This document shows, piece by piece, positions 15,550 to 24,327 of a stretch of 64,000 nt of DNA. Made by a program: the position numbers and the translations under genes. Under the pieces are notes generated by a model. That model was not told the origin of the DNA. It was given only the letters and a program-made list of their open reading frames with translations, and searched no databases. Source of the stretch: Brenneria alni (lineage in GTDB: Bacteria > Pseudomonadota > Gammaproteobacteria > Enterobacterales > Enterobacteriaceae); the NCBI RefSeq assembly GCF_003666245.1, contig NZ_MJLZ01000003.1, forward strand, positions 62,001 through 126,000. The letters are read 5' to 3'. Every line of letters starts with the position of its first letter. The stretch's first letter is position 1.

Positions 15550-16808
15550 TGGCCACGACTAAATGGGAAGACCTGCGCGATGCGTCATTTCGGAACGTCC
15601 CCTTTTACTTTGTTGACGTCGAAGGCACTGGCGGCCGCCGCGCCATTCCCCACGCTTACCCAAAAAAAGAAGTCGGCTGGACGGAAGACCATGGCGCGGT
15701 ACTGACCCAGCAGCAGATTAACGCCATCTTGCTTGGCAATGACTATCAAACCCAGCTTTACCGCCTGTTGGCCGCATTGAATACGGCCGGGCCGGGTGAG
15801 CTGGTGCATCCTTGGTTTGGGGCGCAGCAAGTGCAAATCGGCAAGGTCACGCACAAACTCAGTACAGAACAAGGCGGCATTGCTTATGTGTCGTTTGAAG
15901 TATTCGAAGCGGGTGAACAGCTTTTCCCCACGCAGACCGAAGACACCACGGCCACCGCGCTGAGTGCGGCCGACAGCGTCAAAGAAGCCTTGGCCAATGG
16001 CGATTACTTTGCCGCGCTAGATGGCGTCGGCAACATGGTGGATACGCTACTGGATGACCTGGACGGCTTTGTTACTAATCTGCCTTCCATCCCTGATGCG
16101 GTAAATGAGTGGATGGACAGGCTAAACCGATTTAAAGACCAGGCGGGCATTATCGCCGCCGCGCCCGGCGAGTTGATCCGCGACGTCACCGGCCTTATCA
16201 GCGACATAAAAGACCTGGTCACAGAACCGCCCTGGGCGCTGAGCGTTTATGACCAGTTACGCGATAAATGGGACGGTGACCGCGCCGCCCAGGCGGCGAC
16301 CAAATCCCTGGCGGATAACATCGTGGTCAACGTTGAAACCGGATTTGCCAGCAGCGTTACCCGGTCATCGACAATTGAAATTTCCGATGCCATGCAAACG
16401 AATATCGATGAGTTTCAACGCTTGGTGATTGTGTCTTCCCTTGTCGCCCAAGCTGAAACCGTGGCCAGCATGACATTTGCAACCAGCCAGGACGCAGAAA
16501 GAACCGGTGATGTACTGGCGGAACGGCTGGGTGAGCAAGCGATAGATGCGGTGGAATCCGGCCAGCGTGAGCTGTGGCGTAGCCTGCGCGATTTGCGTTT
16601 TGCTGTGGTTAACGACGTGCGCATTCGTAGCGTCCAGCTCCCTGAGCTAAGGCGCATATCGACGACGCAGACGACGCCAGTAATGCTGTTGGCCTGGCGT
16701 GAAACGGGCGATGCCGAGCGGAGCGATGCCCTTGTGACGCGTAACCGTATGCGCCATCCGTCGTTTATCCTGCCATCACAGGTGATTGAGGTAGTTGATA
16801 GTGAGTGA
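15549..16808 (+). CDS. DNA circularisation protein N-terminal family (Mu gp43, gpN-like)
   Basis: A 419-residue protein. The N-terminal domain (KWEDLRDASFRNVPFYF, then GRRAIPHAYPKK and LGNDYQTQLYRLLAALN) is the DNA_circ_N family. In Mu-like phages it is a baseplate/tail component despite the family name. The rest is helical and less conserved, with a strand-rich end. It is placed between tape measure and hub as in Mu. It ends 8 bases inside the hub gene. Confidence 0.88.
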   Translation: MATTKWEDLRDASFRNVPFYFVDVEGTGGRRAIPHAYPKKEVGWTEDHGAVLTQQQINAILLGNDYQTQLYRLLAALNTAGPGELVHPWFGAQQVQIGKVTHKLSTEQGGIAYVSFEVFEAGEQLFPTQTEDTTATALSAADSVKEALANGDYFAALDGVGNMVDTLLDDLDGFVTNLPSIPDAVNEWMDRLNRFKDQAGIIAAAPGELIRDVTGLISDIKDLVTEPPWALSVYDQLRDKWDGDRAAQAATKSLADNIVVNVETGFASSVTRSSTIEISDAMQTNIDEFQRLVIVSSLVAQAETVASMTFATSQDAERTGDVLAERLGEQAIDAVESGQRELWRSLRDLRFAVVNDVRIRSVQLPELRRISTTQTTPVMLLAWRETGDAERSDALVTRNRMRHPSFILPSQVIEVVDSE

Positions 16809-17880
16809 AGAATTAACCCTGAACGTTGACGGTAAAATCTGGGGCGGCTGGACGGAAATGACGATTAACCGCTCGCTTGAAAGCATCGCCGGTGAGTTCG
16901 ACCTTACTATCACTGCCCGCTGGTCTGCCGCCGCGCCGCGCTCCATCAAGCCGGGGATGGTGTGTTATGTATCTATCGGTAGTGATCGCGTGATGACCGG
17001 ATACATCGACGACTTTATCCCCAGCTATGACGCCGAGAATGTTTCATTGCGCGTGCTGGGACGAGACAAAACGGGTGATCTGGTCGATAGCTCGGTGGTC
17101 GATAAATCAGGCCAGTGGCGCGGTCAGACGCTGGAACAACTGGCGTCGACCATCTGCAAACCCTACGGTATCGCCGTTATCAACGAAACCGATACCGGCG
17201 AAGCCTTCAGCAGCATCACGTTGGAACAAGGAGAAACCGGGTTCGAACTACTTGATCGTCTGGCAAAGCAACGCGGCGTATTGATGACGTCCGATGCCTG
17301 GGGTCGGCTGGTTATCACCCGCGCATCAACAACTCGCGCCGGTGTTTCCCTGGTACTGGGTGATAACATCCTGGCGGCGCGTGGTCGCTTTAGCTGGCGT
17401 GAACGGGCCAGCCAATACATCGTCAAAGGATCCGCTGCTGCCGGTGGCGCAACATGGGACGATCAGCCCGTCAAAGTGGTCGGCGGCCGCCAGGTCATTG
17501 TCACCGACTCAGAGATAACCCGCTATCGTCCCAAAATCCTAGTGAATGAAGATAACCTCACTGTCGGCGGTGCCAGCTCCCGTGGCGAGTGGTACAAAAC
17601 CCGGATGTTGGGTGAAGCCAATACTACCGAAATCACCGTGGCGGGCTGGCGGGAGAACGGCGCAACCGGCGCGTTGTGGCAGCCAAACCGATTAATCCCA
17701 GTCAAAGACGTTATTCAACAAATGGACGTGACCTGGCTGATTAAAACCGTCTCGTTTATGGAAAGCGATAGCGGCCGTCTGACCGTGCTAACGCTGGTTC
17801 CACCTGAGTCGATGGATATGCCATCGCAAAAGGCCAAGAAGAAAGGGAAAAAAGCAAGCGTGGGGGTAACATGGGACTGA
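16801..17880 (+). CDS. baseplate hub protein (Mu gp44, gpP-like; late control D family)
   Basis: A 359-residue hub. It shows the pattern of the T4 gp27/P2 gpD family: SEELTLNVDGKIWGGW and a first tube-like domain, then VSLRVLGRDKTGDLVDSSV (about residues 80-100), LASTICKPYGI and a second tube-like domain. It links tube to spike. GTG 16801 with GAGG nine bases upstream is favoured over TTG 16795. The C-terminus is basic (KAKKKGKK). It overlaps the spike gene by 10 bases. Confidence 0.87.
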   Translation: MSEELTLNVDGKIWGGWTEMTINRSLESIAGEFDLTITARWSAAAPRSIKPGMVCYVSIGSDRVMTGYIDDFIPSYDAENVSLRVLGRDKTGDLVDSSVVDKSGQWRGQTLEQLASTICKPYGIAVINETDTGEAFSSITLEQGETGFELLDRLAKQRGVLMTSDAWGRLVITRASTTRAGVSLVLGDNILAARGRFSWRERASQYIVKGSAAAGGATWDDQPVKVVGGRQVIVTDSEITRYRPKILVNEDNLTVGGASSRGEWYKTRMLGEANTTEITVAGWRENGATGALWQPNRLIPVKDVIQQMDVTWLIKTVSFMESDSGRLTVLTLVPPESMDMPSQKAKKKGKKASVGVTWD

Positions 17881-18410
17881 AAGAAGGCAATTTCTCCCGC
17901 TCTATCAGCGCGATCGGCCGACGTCTGCGCCTGATGGTTGACCGCGCCGTGGTGCGCATTGTGACTGATAGCCTGGGGCGGCAAAACCTACAGGTTCAGA
18001 GCCTGGCCGACGAGACGAATGACAACGTCGAACGCTTCCAAAATTACGGGATGTCGTCCGTGCCGCCCGCCGGTTCTGAAGCGGTTGTGGTGGCGATTGG
18101 CGGGAGACGTTCCGGCCTGGTGGCCATCGCCGTCGAGGATAAAACCTGCCGCCCGAAAGGACTAGATCCTGGCGACGTTTGCGTGTATCACGGTGAGGGC
18201 CACACCATTACCCTCAAGCAAGACGGCGTCATAGAGATAAGGGGGAAAAAGGTTAATCTGATTGGCGCGGAGTCCTGTGACATTGTGAGTCCACTCATTA
18301 ATGTCACCGGCGCGACAACGTTCAGTGAAGATATTCAGGTCGCGGGGAAAAGTTTCCTCGACCACATTCACAAGGATGGCGACGGTGCGAACACAACGAA
18401 ACCGTTATGA
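17871..18410 (+). CDS. baseplate spike protein (Mu gp45-like, gpV family)
   Basis: A 179-residue membrane-piercing spike. It has an OB-like N-terminal domain (QNLQVQSLADETNDNVERF) followed by a beta-helix (GHTITLKQDGVIEIRGKKVNLI). At the tip the sequence DHIHKDGDG, H165 and H167, forms an HxH motif. In Mu gp45 and P2 gpV trimers such histidines bind an iron ion at the point of the needle. It overlaps the following gene by 4 bases (ATGA). Confidence 0.9.
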   Translation: MGLKEGNFSRSISAIGRRLRLMVDRAVVRIVTDSLGRQNLQVQSLADETNDNVERFQNYGMSSVPPAGSEAVVVAIGGRRSGLVAIAVEDKTCRPKGLDPGDVCVYHGEGHTITLKQDGVIEIRGKKVNLIGAESCDIVSPLINVTGATTFSEDIQVAGKSFLDHIHKDGDGANTTKPL

Positions 18411-18856
18411 CCATCAGAGTAAATTGGCACCTGCCCGCTGGCGGCGATATTGAAATAGAACACAATGGCCTTTCGTCTGACGAGGGCCTTGTTTCTTTAG
18501 TGCTGATTTGCTTATTCACCGATGCCCGCGCGTCCGACAGCGACGAAATCCCCGACGGTACGGATGACCGGCGCGGCTGGCCTGGCGATTCCTTTAGTGA
18601 TTTTCCCTGGGGTTCCAAGCTGTGGCTAATTGAGCGTGAAAAGCTCACAGAAGCCGTGCGGCTGCGTGCGGAAAACTACGCCATCATTTCAATGCAACCC
18701 TTGATCAGCTACGGCTACGCCCGTACCGCGACGGTTATTGCCACAATTCCGCGCATGAACTGGCTGGCGCTGAGTATTGTGCTGACCCGACCTGATAAAT
18801 CCTCGCTGACGGTAGAAATAAATAAACGCTGGGAGGCGATATCAAATGGCGTATAA
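18407..18856 (+). CDS. baseplate wedge protein (Mu gp46-like, GPW/gp25 family)
   Basis: A 149-residue gp46-like protein with the blocks SDARASDSDEIPDGTDDRRGWPGD (shorter core: DEIPDGTDDRRGWPGD) and RLRAENYAIISMQPLI. It is a baseplate component equivalent to T4 gp25, which starts sheath polymerisation. It is flanked by spike and J-like wedge as in Mu, with 4- and 11-base overlaps. Confidence 0.87.
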   Translation: MTIRVNWHLPAGGDIEIEHNGLSSDEGLVSLVLICLFTDARASDSDEIPDGTDDRRGWPGDSFSDFPWGSKLWLIEREKLTEAVRLRAENYAIISMQPLISYGYARTATVIATIPRMNWLALSIVLTRPDKSSLTVEINKRWEAISNGV

Positions 18857-19919
18857 CGTCCCGACCACTCGCCAACTCATCCGCACCGGCATTCAAGACT
18901 TAGAGATTGAATTAAATCAGCAGTTGCCGATCGTCGGTGTTGAACGCGCATTAAATACGGCATTCAGTGGCGCATTGCGTGATTTATATGACCATCAAAC
19001 GTGGATTAAAAATCAAATTATTCCGTCTGATAAATCAGATGACGACACTATTGTCGATACCGCCCGAAATGAAGGCGTTATTCGTAAAGCGGCAGCGTAT
19101 GCATCCGGGCCAGTAATATTCACCGGTACTAACCCTTTGCCGCTTGATACGGAAATGCAAACGGATGACGGCGTTGTTTATTACGTTACGGCGACTGACG
19201 ACCCGGCGAACGGCCAGGTACGCGTAATCGTCCAGGCCGAAGACGTCGGCACCGGCGGCAACCTGGCCAGCGGCGAAGTATTGACACTGATATCGCCAGT
19301 GCCGGGGGTAAATAGCGAAGGCTCGGTGGCGTCCGAGGGCGTGAGCGGCGGCGCGGATATTGAAACCATCAACGAACTACTTACCCGTCTGTTATATCGC
19401 AAGCGCAATCCGCCGCTAGGCGGCGCACTGCATGATTACGTTATCTGGGCGACGGAGACGGCAGGCGTTAGCCGTGCCTGGGCGTTTGATAGTTGGCACG
19501 GATTGAGTACGGTTGGCCTCGCATGGGTTTATGACCAGCGCACCGATATCATCCCAACAGAGACGGACAGAGCCACGATGTTCGCCTATCTGTACCGGCA
19601 TCAGAATCCGGCGACGGGCGACTGGGTGGGCAAGCCTGGTGGGATAGAGGTCTGGCCGATACCGCTGACGTTAAAGCCCGTCGATATGGAAATTCGTATC
19701 GTGCCGGATACGGAAGCCACACGAACGGCAACGCAAAGCAATCTGACGGCGTTGTTCCGATCTGTTTCGCCAGGCGACACATTGCTGCTGTCTTCCATTC
19801 GTACCGCCATCGGCTCGGCTACGGGCGTGACGGACTACGAGCTAGACCTTACGACGAATCAGAACAGTGAGAACTATGAACTGATTACGATGGGGGCGAT
19901 CACATGGCGCATAGTGTAG
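18846..19919 (+). CDS. baseplate J-like wedge protein (Mu gp47-like)
   Basis: A 357-residue baseplate wedge of the J family. Conserved points are RTGIQDLEIELNQQLP at the start, GVIRKAAAYASGPVIF (about residues 75-90), the tube-like beta domain that follows, and a Gly-rich GVSGGADIETINELLTR. It builds the wedge ring of the baseplate together with the gp46- and gp48-like proteins. It overlaps both neighbours. Confidence 0.88.
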   Translation: MAYNVPTTRQLIRTGIQDLEIELNQQLPIVGVERALNTAFSGALRDLYDHQTWIKNQIIPSDKSDDDTIVDTARNEGVIRKAAAYASGPVIFTGTNPLPLDTEMQTDDGVVYYVTATDDPANGQVRVIVQAEDVGTGGNLASGEVLTLISPVPGVNSEGSVASEGVSGGADIETINELLTRLLYRKRNPPLGGALHDYVIWATETAGVSRAWAFDSWHGLSTVGLAWVYDQRTDIIPTETDRATMFAYLYRHQNPATGDWVGKPGGIEVWPIPLTLKPVDMEIRIVPDTEATRTATQSNLTALFRSVSPGDTLLLSSIRTAIGSATGVTDYELDLTTNQNSENYELITMGAITWRIV

Positions 19920-20488
19920 ACGAATGGCATGACGTCCTTCAGCAATTGATGCCGCGCGGTAAAGCCTGGCCACGCGATCAAACGGCCGCTTTAACGTCAC
20001 TTTTAAAGGGGTTTAGCGCCCGTTTACACGCGGCTGAAGCCAATGCCGACTTGCTGATTAACGAGATGCGGCCGGAAACGACAGAATTAATGCTGGAAGA
20101 ATGGGAAGACTATTTAGGCTTGCCGGAATGTAATGCCATTCCTGATGGCTTTGAACGCCGCCGTGATGTTGTGGTTGAAAAATATCATCGTAAGGGTGGA
20201 TTAGCGCCCTGGCAGATTGAACAGGCAGTTAAAGATGCATTGGGATTCACCATCCAGGTAACGGAAATATTACCGCATCACTGCCTGCGCAATATTATGT
20301 ATCCCATTTATTCACGCAAATATCGATTCATTATGCAAGTCACGGTAACAGATATGCCGATGATTCGATTTAAAACCATCAGTAATGTGTTGACGCCGTT
20401 AATTAGTTATCAGGCTCAAATTTTGGAATGTTTTTTAAGACGCTATCGCCTGGGTGGTCACGATTATGATTTTCAGTACGAGGTTTAA
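19904..20488 (+). CDS. baseplate protein (Mu gp48-like, YmfQ/DUF2313 family)
   Basis: A 194-residue protein with the usual opening [14 protein letters not shown], then [21 protein letters not shown] (core [15 protein letters not shown]) and [18 protein letters not shown]. It is the last wedge component before the fibres, comparable to P2 gpI, and helps anchor the fibres. It overlaps the J-like gene by 16 bases. Two bases separate it from the first fibre gene. Confidence 0.87.
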   Translation: MAHSVDEWHDVLQQLMPRGKAWPRDQTAALTSLLKGFSARLHAAEANADLLINEMRPETTELMLEEWEDYLGLPECNAIPDGFERRRDVVVEKYHRKGGLAPWQIEQAVKDALGFTIQVTEILPHHCLRNIMYPIYSRKYRFIMQVTVTDMPMIRFKTISNVLTPLISYQAQILECFLRRYRLGGHDYDFQYEV

Positions 20489-20490
20489 TT

Positions 20491-21249
20491 ATGTATCACT
20501 TGGATAATGATTCCAGCGTTGTCGATATGCCCCAAACGGCCCCGGTACTATTTACCGAGCGCCGTTGGTTTACCGAAGGCGGTGACGGTATTCAGCCGTC
20601 TTACCCCGGCGCTGACTGGTTTAATATTATTCAAGCTGAAATGATGAATGTTTTAGCGTTGGCAAATATTACCCCGGATAAAAATCAGCATGACCAGTTT
20701 GCCCAGGCTATTCGGTTTTTTTCGTCTGATTATATGCTCCCCCCCGGCATTCCGTTGCCGTGGCCGTCAGATACCTTGCCATCCATGATGCCCCAGCGAT
20801 TTGCATTTATGGTCGGCCAGTCATTTAGCGCTACCGCGTATCCGAGATTAGCGGAGACGTACCCTGATTTAATTATCCCAGACATGCGGGCATTAACAAT
20901 TAAAGGGAAGCCTGGATCAGGGCGTACCGTATTGAGCTATGAAGCGGATGGAGTAATTAGCCACGCGCATGGCATTGAGATTGATAATACTGATTTAGGC
21001 ACAAAAACCACGACGGAAAACGGGGAACACTCCCATGCATTCGGTGTTCAATATTGGAGTATGTCTATTGATGATACCCAGGTTCGAACAGTGACTACGG
21101 GTGACAACTTTTCAACTAATTCCGCTGGCTCTCATGCTCACAACATCGTTTTAGGGGCGCATAAACACACAGCCACTATTCTGGCGACAGGTAATACAGA
21201 AAATACGGTGAAAAATAGGGCTTTTAATTATATTACGAGGTTATATTGA
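20491..21249 (+). CDS. short tail fibre, HxH-tipped
   Basis: A 252-residue fibre. The first 75 residues ([13 protein letters not shown], then [14 protein letters not shown]) are the baseplate-attachment module shared with the second fibre at 22149. Next is a collar-like region ([32 protein letters not shown]). The C-terminus has repeated HxH pairs (SHAHG, EHSHA, SHAHN, HKHTA), as in fibre tips that bind iron and receptors. It is short for a complete fibre. The stop overlaps the ATG of the chaperone gene. Confidence 0.82.
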   Translation: MYHLDNDSSVVDMPQTAPVLFTERRWFTEGGDGIQPSYPGADWFNIIQAEMMNVLALANITPDKNQHDQFAQAIRFFSSDYMLPPGIPLPWPSDTLPSMMPQRFAFMVGQSFSATAYPRLAETYPDLIIPDMRALTIKGKPGSGRTVLSYEADGVISHAHGIEIDNTDLGTKTTTENGEHSHAFGVQYWSMSIDDTQVRTVTTGDNFSTNSAGSHAHNIVLGAHKHTATILATGNTENTVKNRAFNYITRLY

Positions 21250-22136
21250 TGTCAGAGTTTACATTATCCGGTGATCCACGGGCGATATGGATTTATCACT
21301 ATGACCATAGCGGTGTTTATACCGGTAAAAGTTTTTATCAAGTCCCAGCATGGACAGGATTGCCCGCTAATTCAACGCATATCCCCTGCGATGGCGATGG
21401 CGATGAGGATATCACCGGAGTATTTAACGGTACGTCATGGGATTACGTTGATGATAATCGCGGTACGCAATACTGGAATTCGCGTGGCCGTGGATTTGTT
21501 ATTTCTAATATTCAGGAATCATTACCGGGCTGGGCTATTTTAAAGCCCCCGCCCGCTACTGATGAAGGCTATGTGCTGTTGTTCACCGAGGGTGAATGGA
21601 CGCAAATTGAAGATAAAACCGGCCAGGCGTATTACGACAGCAACGGCAATAAAAATATCGTCACAGATGCTTATTTCACTATTCCTGAAGGCTATACGTT
21701 CGTTGCACCGCCGGATGCTAAGCCCACGTTCGTCACGCAATGGGACGGCAACGAATGGGTTTATGTGAAAGACTTGCGCGGTCAGGTTGCCTATTCCACA
21801 GAAACAAAAGAGGCGCTGGTTATTTCTGAACTGGGGCCACTGCCCGCCGATTATACGCTATTAGTCCCTGGGCAATTTGATGAATGGGACGGCAGCGCAT
21901 GGGTAAAAAATGAAGAAAGCGAACACGCCTATTACGTTGATCTTGCTGAACGTCAAAAGGCCAGACTATTAACGGCCGCCACGGAACAAATATCTATTCT
22001 GACGTATGCAGTTAATAACGGAATCGCCTCAGAAAGCGAAACAACCGCATTACCATTGTGGGAGACGTACCGCGTCGAATTAAACCGCGTTGACACGTCT
22101 ACCGCCCCTAATATCACTTGGCCAGAAAAACCTTAA
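21249..22136 (+). CDS. tail fibre assembly chaperone with repeated N-terminal domain
   Basis: A 295-residue protein whose C-terminal 100 residues (AYYVDLAERQKARLLTAA onward, ending NITWPEKP) are the Caudo_TAP/Tfa chaperone domain that helps fibre trimerisation. The N-terminal two thirds hold about three tandem copies of a roughly 55-residue unit, each around WxY..D.RGQ.Y followed by VIS, LP and a PP turn. ATG 21249 is used; TTG 21246 is less likely. It sits between two fibre genes and could serve either. Confidence 0.83.
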   Translation: MSEFTLSGDPRAIWIYHYDHSGVYTGKSFYQVPAWTGLPANSTHIPCDGDGDEDITGVFNGTSWDYVDDNRGTQYWNSRGRGFVISNIQESLPGWAILKPPPATDEGYVLLFTEGEWTQIEDKTGQAYYDSNGNKNIVTDAYFTIPEGYTFVAPPDAKPTFVTQWDGNEWVYVKDLRGQVAYSTETKEALVISELGPLPADYTLLVPGQFDEWDGSAWVKNEESEHAYYVDLAERQKARLLTAATEQISILTYAVNNGIASESETTALPLWETYRVELNRVDTSTAPNITWPEKP

Positions 22137-22148
22137 GGAGTCGCTATT

Positions 22149-23804
22149 ATGTGGCATTTAGACAATCAAAGCGGCGTTCCCGAAATGCCAGAGCCGAAAC
22201 CTCGTCAAAGCAATAGCCCGCGCTGGTTCGGTGAAAGTGAGATGGAAGGTGGTATCAGTTGGCCAGGTGCGGACTGGTTTAATATTATTCAGGCTGAGTT
22301 GTTGGAAGTTCTGAAAGTGGCTGGAATTTCTCCAGACAAAACATCATTTGATCAAATTAGCAAAGCTATATCAATTATTGGGTTGAATACATCTGGGCGC
22401 ATTGCTAGGAGAGCATCAGGCGCATCAGTTGGCTTGTTTCCTCGGCTAATGAAAAAACTCACTGAGTTTCGTCATGGCGTTCCAAATACTCAAAACACAT
22501 TTCGAATCTATGGATTTGGATCGTCAGTCGGTGTAGGAGCTACGTTACCAAACCCCTCCGCCAATGCCCCTGTGATGAAATTTACTGAGCTTTTAAGAGC
22601 AGCACTAGATCCTGGATCTATTTATCCGATTCAGGCAGATAATTATTCAGTAAATGGGTCAACCATTAACCAGTTTAATGCCGCATGGCAAACCGCAACT
22701 AGCGATGGAATATATCCAGAACTGGCCGTTTTTGTGTACGGAATGAATGATTTTCCCACGGCCAACTACAACGCCGGGCAGACTTTTGGAGTAAATGGTT
22801 TTTCGCAGCGTCTGCGGAATGCTATCAGAACTGTGCAATCAGCTGGCGGAGATGTTGTTCTCGTTACCACACCCCATCCTTATATTGCAAATTACAGCTG
22901 GAGTATGCCCACCAGTGTTGGGCAAAGTTGGCCATCTGCGGTGGCCGCGCCTGTATCTGATAATGATTTGATTCCGCCGGTTTCAGGCTCAGTTGCTTCA
23001 TTCAGTTGGAATGGTATCAATATTCAAGCGGCGGTTCGTTTCTTGCGTGGAAATGATGTTATTCGTAAAATTGCAACCGAGATGGGGTGCGTGCTGATTG
23101 ATGCGGAAAGGTACTGGTTTGATGGTGTAGCGAAATATGGCGAGTCTGAACTATTTGATGAAGGCCAGGTAGTGCATCCCAACCTTCTTGGGCATCAAAC
23201 ATCATTCTGGGCAGCGTTCGAAGATTTCTGTGACAACATAAAAGAAAATGGCTGGGCCGCGCCCGATGCGTCTCATCCTACGCTATTATCTGTCGGGGGA
23301 AGCGCATTATATCCGAACCCAACAGAAGCAGATATCTCACTGATGGCTACAGGCGACAAAAATTACGCATTCTCTGAATATGACCGGTTTGCAAGACCTT
23401 TGCGCATCGTTACACAAGACGGAGATATCCAAAAATATTGGTATACAAGTCAAAATCCGACAACAGGCCAGCCCGGGTATTCCGTATCAACAACCGAAAA
23501 AATTCGACGAAGTGGTTTGGTAAATTCAGGGGAGTATGTCGATTTTGTGGTGCCCCAAAATTCTGCCGCCGAAATCCTTATTGAGGTATTCTCATCTCAA
23601 CTGGACACTCGGACACAAACAACAAAACTTCTGGCAACCAATCATAATGGAAATCTTACTTTTTCAGTGATAGGGGAAAACACATCTGGGAACCTCTTTA
23701 CCACCACGGCGCACAGCAATCTTGATAGTCCTAAAGATGCATATTTGAGGGTAACATTCACTCTTTCTAACACTGTATGGAAAGCTGTACTAATTACCAT
23801 CTAA
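22149..23804 (+). CDS. tail fibre with SGNH/GDSL-type hydrolase domain
   Basis: A 551-residue protein. Residues 1-75 repeat the attachment module of the first fibre ([26 protein letters not shown]). From about 117 an SGNH hydrolase domain follows: block I YGFGSSVGVGA (nucleophile S126 probable, GSS replacing GDS), block II VNGST (168-172), block III YGMND (197-201) and block V VVHPNLLGH (H343 probable). The C-terminal 150 residues are beta-rich. Such fibres deacetylate surface polysaccharide. It is the last gene of the late operon, with a strong terminator behind it. Confidence 0.82.
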   Translation: MWHLDNQSGVPEMPEPKPRQSNSPRWFGESEMEGGISWPGADWFNIIQAELLEVLKVAGISPDKTSFDQISKAISIIGLNTSGRIARRASGASVGLFPRLMKKLTEFRHGVPNTQNTFRIYGFGSSVGVGATLPNPSANAPVMKFTELLRAALDPGSIYPIQADNYSVNGSTINQFNAAWQTATSDGIYPELAVFVYGMNDFPTANYNAGQTFGVNGFSQRLRNAIRTVQSAGGDVVLVTTPHPYIANYSWSMPTSVGQSWPSAVAAPVSDNDLIPPVSGSVASFSWNGINIQAAVRFLRGNDVIRKIATEMGCVLIDAERYWFDGVAKYGESELFDEGQVVHPNLLGHQTSFWAAFEDFCDNIKENGWAAPDASHPTLLSVGGSALYPNPTEADISLMATGDKNYAFSEYDRFARPLRIVTQDGDIQKYWYTSQNPTTGQPGYSVSTTEKIRRSGLVNSGEYVDFVVPQNSAAEILIEVFSSQLDTRTQTTKLLATNHNGNLTFSVIGENTSGNLFTTTAHSNLDSPKDAYLRVTFTLSNTVWKAVLITI

Positions 23805-23821
23805 ATCTTTGCGCCATGGGA

Positions 23822-23852
23822 AATGGGAAAATACTAACTTTCCCATTTTTTA
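23822..23852 (+). terminator. late operon terminator
   Basis: A perfect nine-base-pair stem, AATGGGAAA with TTTCCCATT around ATACTAAC, runs straight into TTTT. It begins 18 bases after the stop of the hydrolase fibre. It is the evident end of the phage structural transcript. Confidence 0.88.
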
Positions 23853-23948
23853 TGATATTTTTTTTCTTTTTTCGTGACGCGCTACAACCGACAACTAATG
23901 AACTTCCCAACTTATCAATGGATAAAGCCTGTATCTCGACGGTAATAG

Positions 23949-24133
23949 TGCCAGATATTCGGATCGCTAGTGGGCTTTGATGTATGGAAATGCGGGGGAG
24001 AAAGGAGCCCTCACACGTAAATTTAGTTTATCCCGGTGGGAGAGAAATTAATGCGTATGGAAAAGATGCTTCTGAGCGTTATTACAAATGCAAAGATCGT
24101 GGTCATGAGTGGATATGGGAACCAGGGACGTAA
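23949..24133 (+). pseudogene. decayed zinc-ribbon gene near the phage right end
   Basis: No full ORF exists, but two frames carry matching halves. From 23949 one frame reads CQIFGSLVGFDVWKCGG and stops at 24018-24020. From ATG 23984 another frame reads 49 residues with GGREINAYGKDASERYYK, then CKDRGHEWIWEPGT, ending at 24133. Both halves look like half of a Cys4 zinc ribbon in which the second cysteine of each pair is lost (CQIF for CxxC, CKDR for CxxC). They are joined near a GGGGG run. The position matches that of com in Mu. A live 49-residue protein in the second frame cannot be excluded. Confidence 0.4.
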
Positions 24134-24184
24134 GGGATGGGGTGGGTTTAGTTGGGTTGGAAATAAATCAGATGCACAAACATT

Positions 24185-24214
24185 AAGGTCGCTCATGCGG
24201 CCTTTTTTGTTTTT
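24185..24214 (+). terminator. terminator at the phage right end
   Basis: AAGGTCGC pairs with GCGGCCTT (one G-U pair) around TCAT, followed by TTTTTTGTTTTT. It lies about 50 bases after the zinc-ribbon remnant and is the last phage-like signal before fis. It would stop phage transcripts from running into the - strand fis gene. Confidence 0.85.
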
Positions 24215-24241
24215 GTGCTTTCGGTGTCGTTCAGCGCTCTA

Positions 24242-24261
24242 TGTATAAACATCTGTATAAA
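24242..24261 (+). repeat. tandem TGTATAAA words at the phage-host border
   Basis: TGTATAAA occurs at 24242-24249 and again at 24254-24261, 12 bases apart, in AT-rich DNA just outside the last phage terminator and just before the fis terminator. Mu-type ends carry repeated transposase-binding sites, so these could belong to the right end. Two short words are weak evidence. Confidence 0.3.
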
Positions 24262-24267
24262 TATTAA

Positions 24268-24298
24268 CAAAAAACGCCTGCCATTTCTGACAAGCGCC
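24268..24298 (-). terminator. fis terminator
   Basis: Read on the - strand, CGCTTGTCA pairs with TGGCAGGCG (two G-U pairs) around a GAAA tetraloop, followed by TTTTTT. It starts about 30 bases after the fis stop. It is host sequence and gives the inner limit for the prophage end. Confidence 0.82.
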
Positions 24299-24327
24299 TT
24301 TTAAAAACAATCGGTTATGAATTTTGA

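Larger units (their letters stand above)
1..24262 (+). mobile_element. Mu-like prophage, late half and right end
   Basis: A continuous run of + strand phage genes follows the Mu late order from holin through terminase, portal, capsid, contractile tail and fibres. Many genes overlap by a few bases. The left side (repressor, transposase, replication genes, left end) is outside the window. The right edge must lie between the last phage terminator (ends about 24214) and the fis terminator (about 24268). The exact end cannot be fixed without the left end and an empty-site comparison. All structural genes are full length by eye, so this part could still be functional. Confidence 0.93.

Noticed and set aside
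23777-23980. 67-residue ORF after the second fibre
   Set aside because: It crosses the late operon terminator and its long Phe run comes from the T-tract.
24036-24248. 70-residue + strand ORF at the phage right end
   Set aside because: It reads through a strong terminator and its frame is not the one with zinc-ribbon likeness.
20491-24262. Gin-type invertible fibre segment
   Set aside because: Both fibres and the chaperone are in one orientation, the shared segment is a direct repeat, and no recombinase gene is present in the window.
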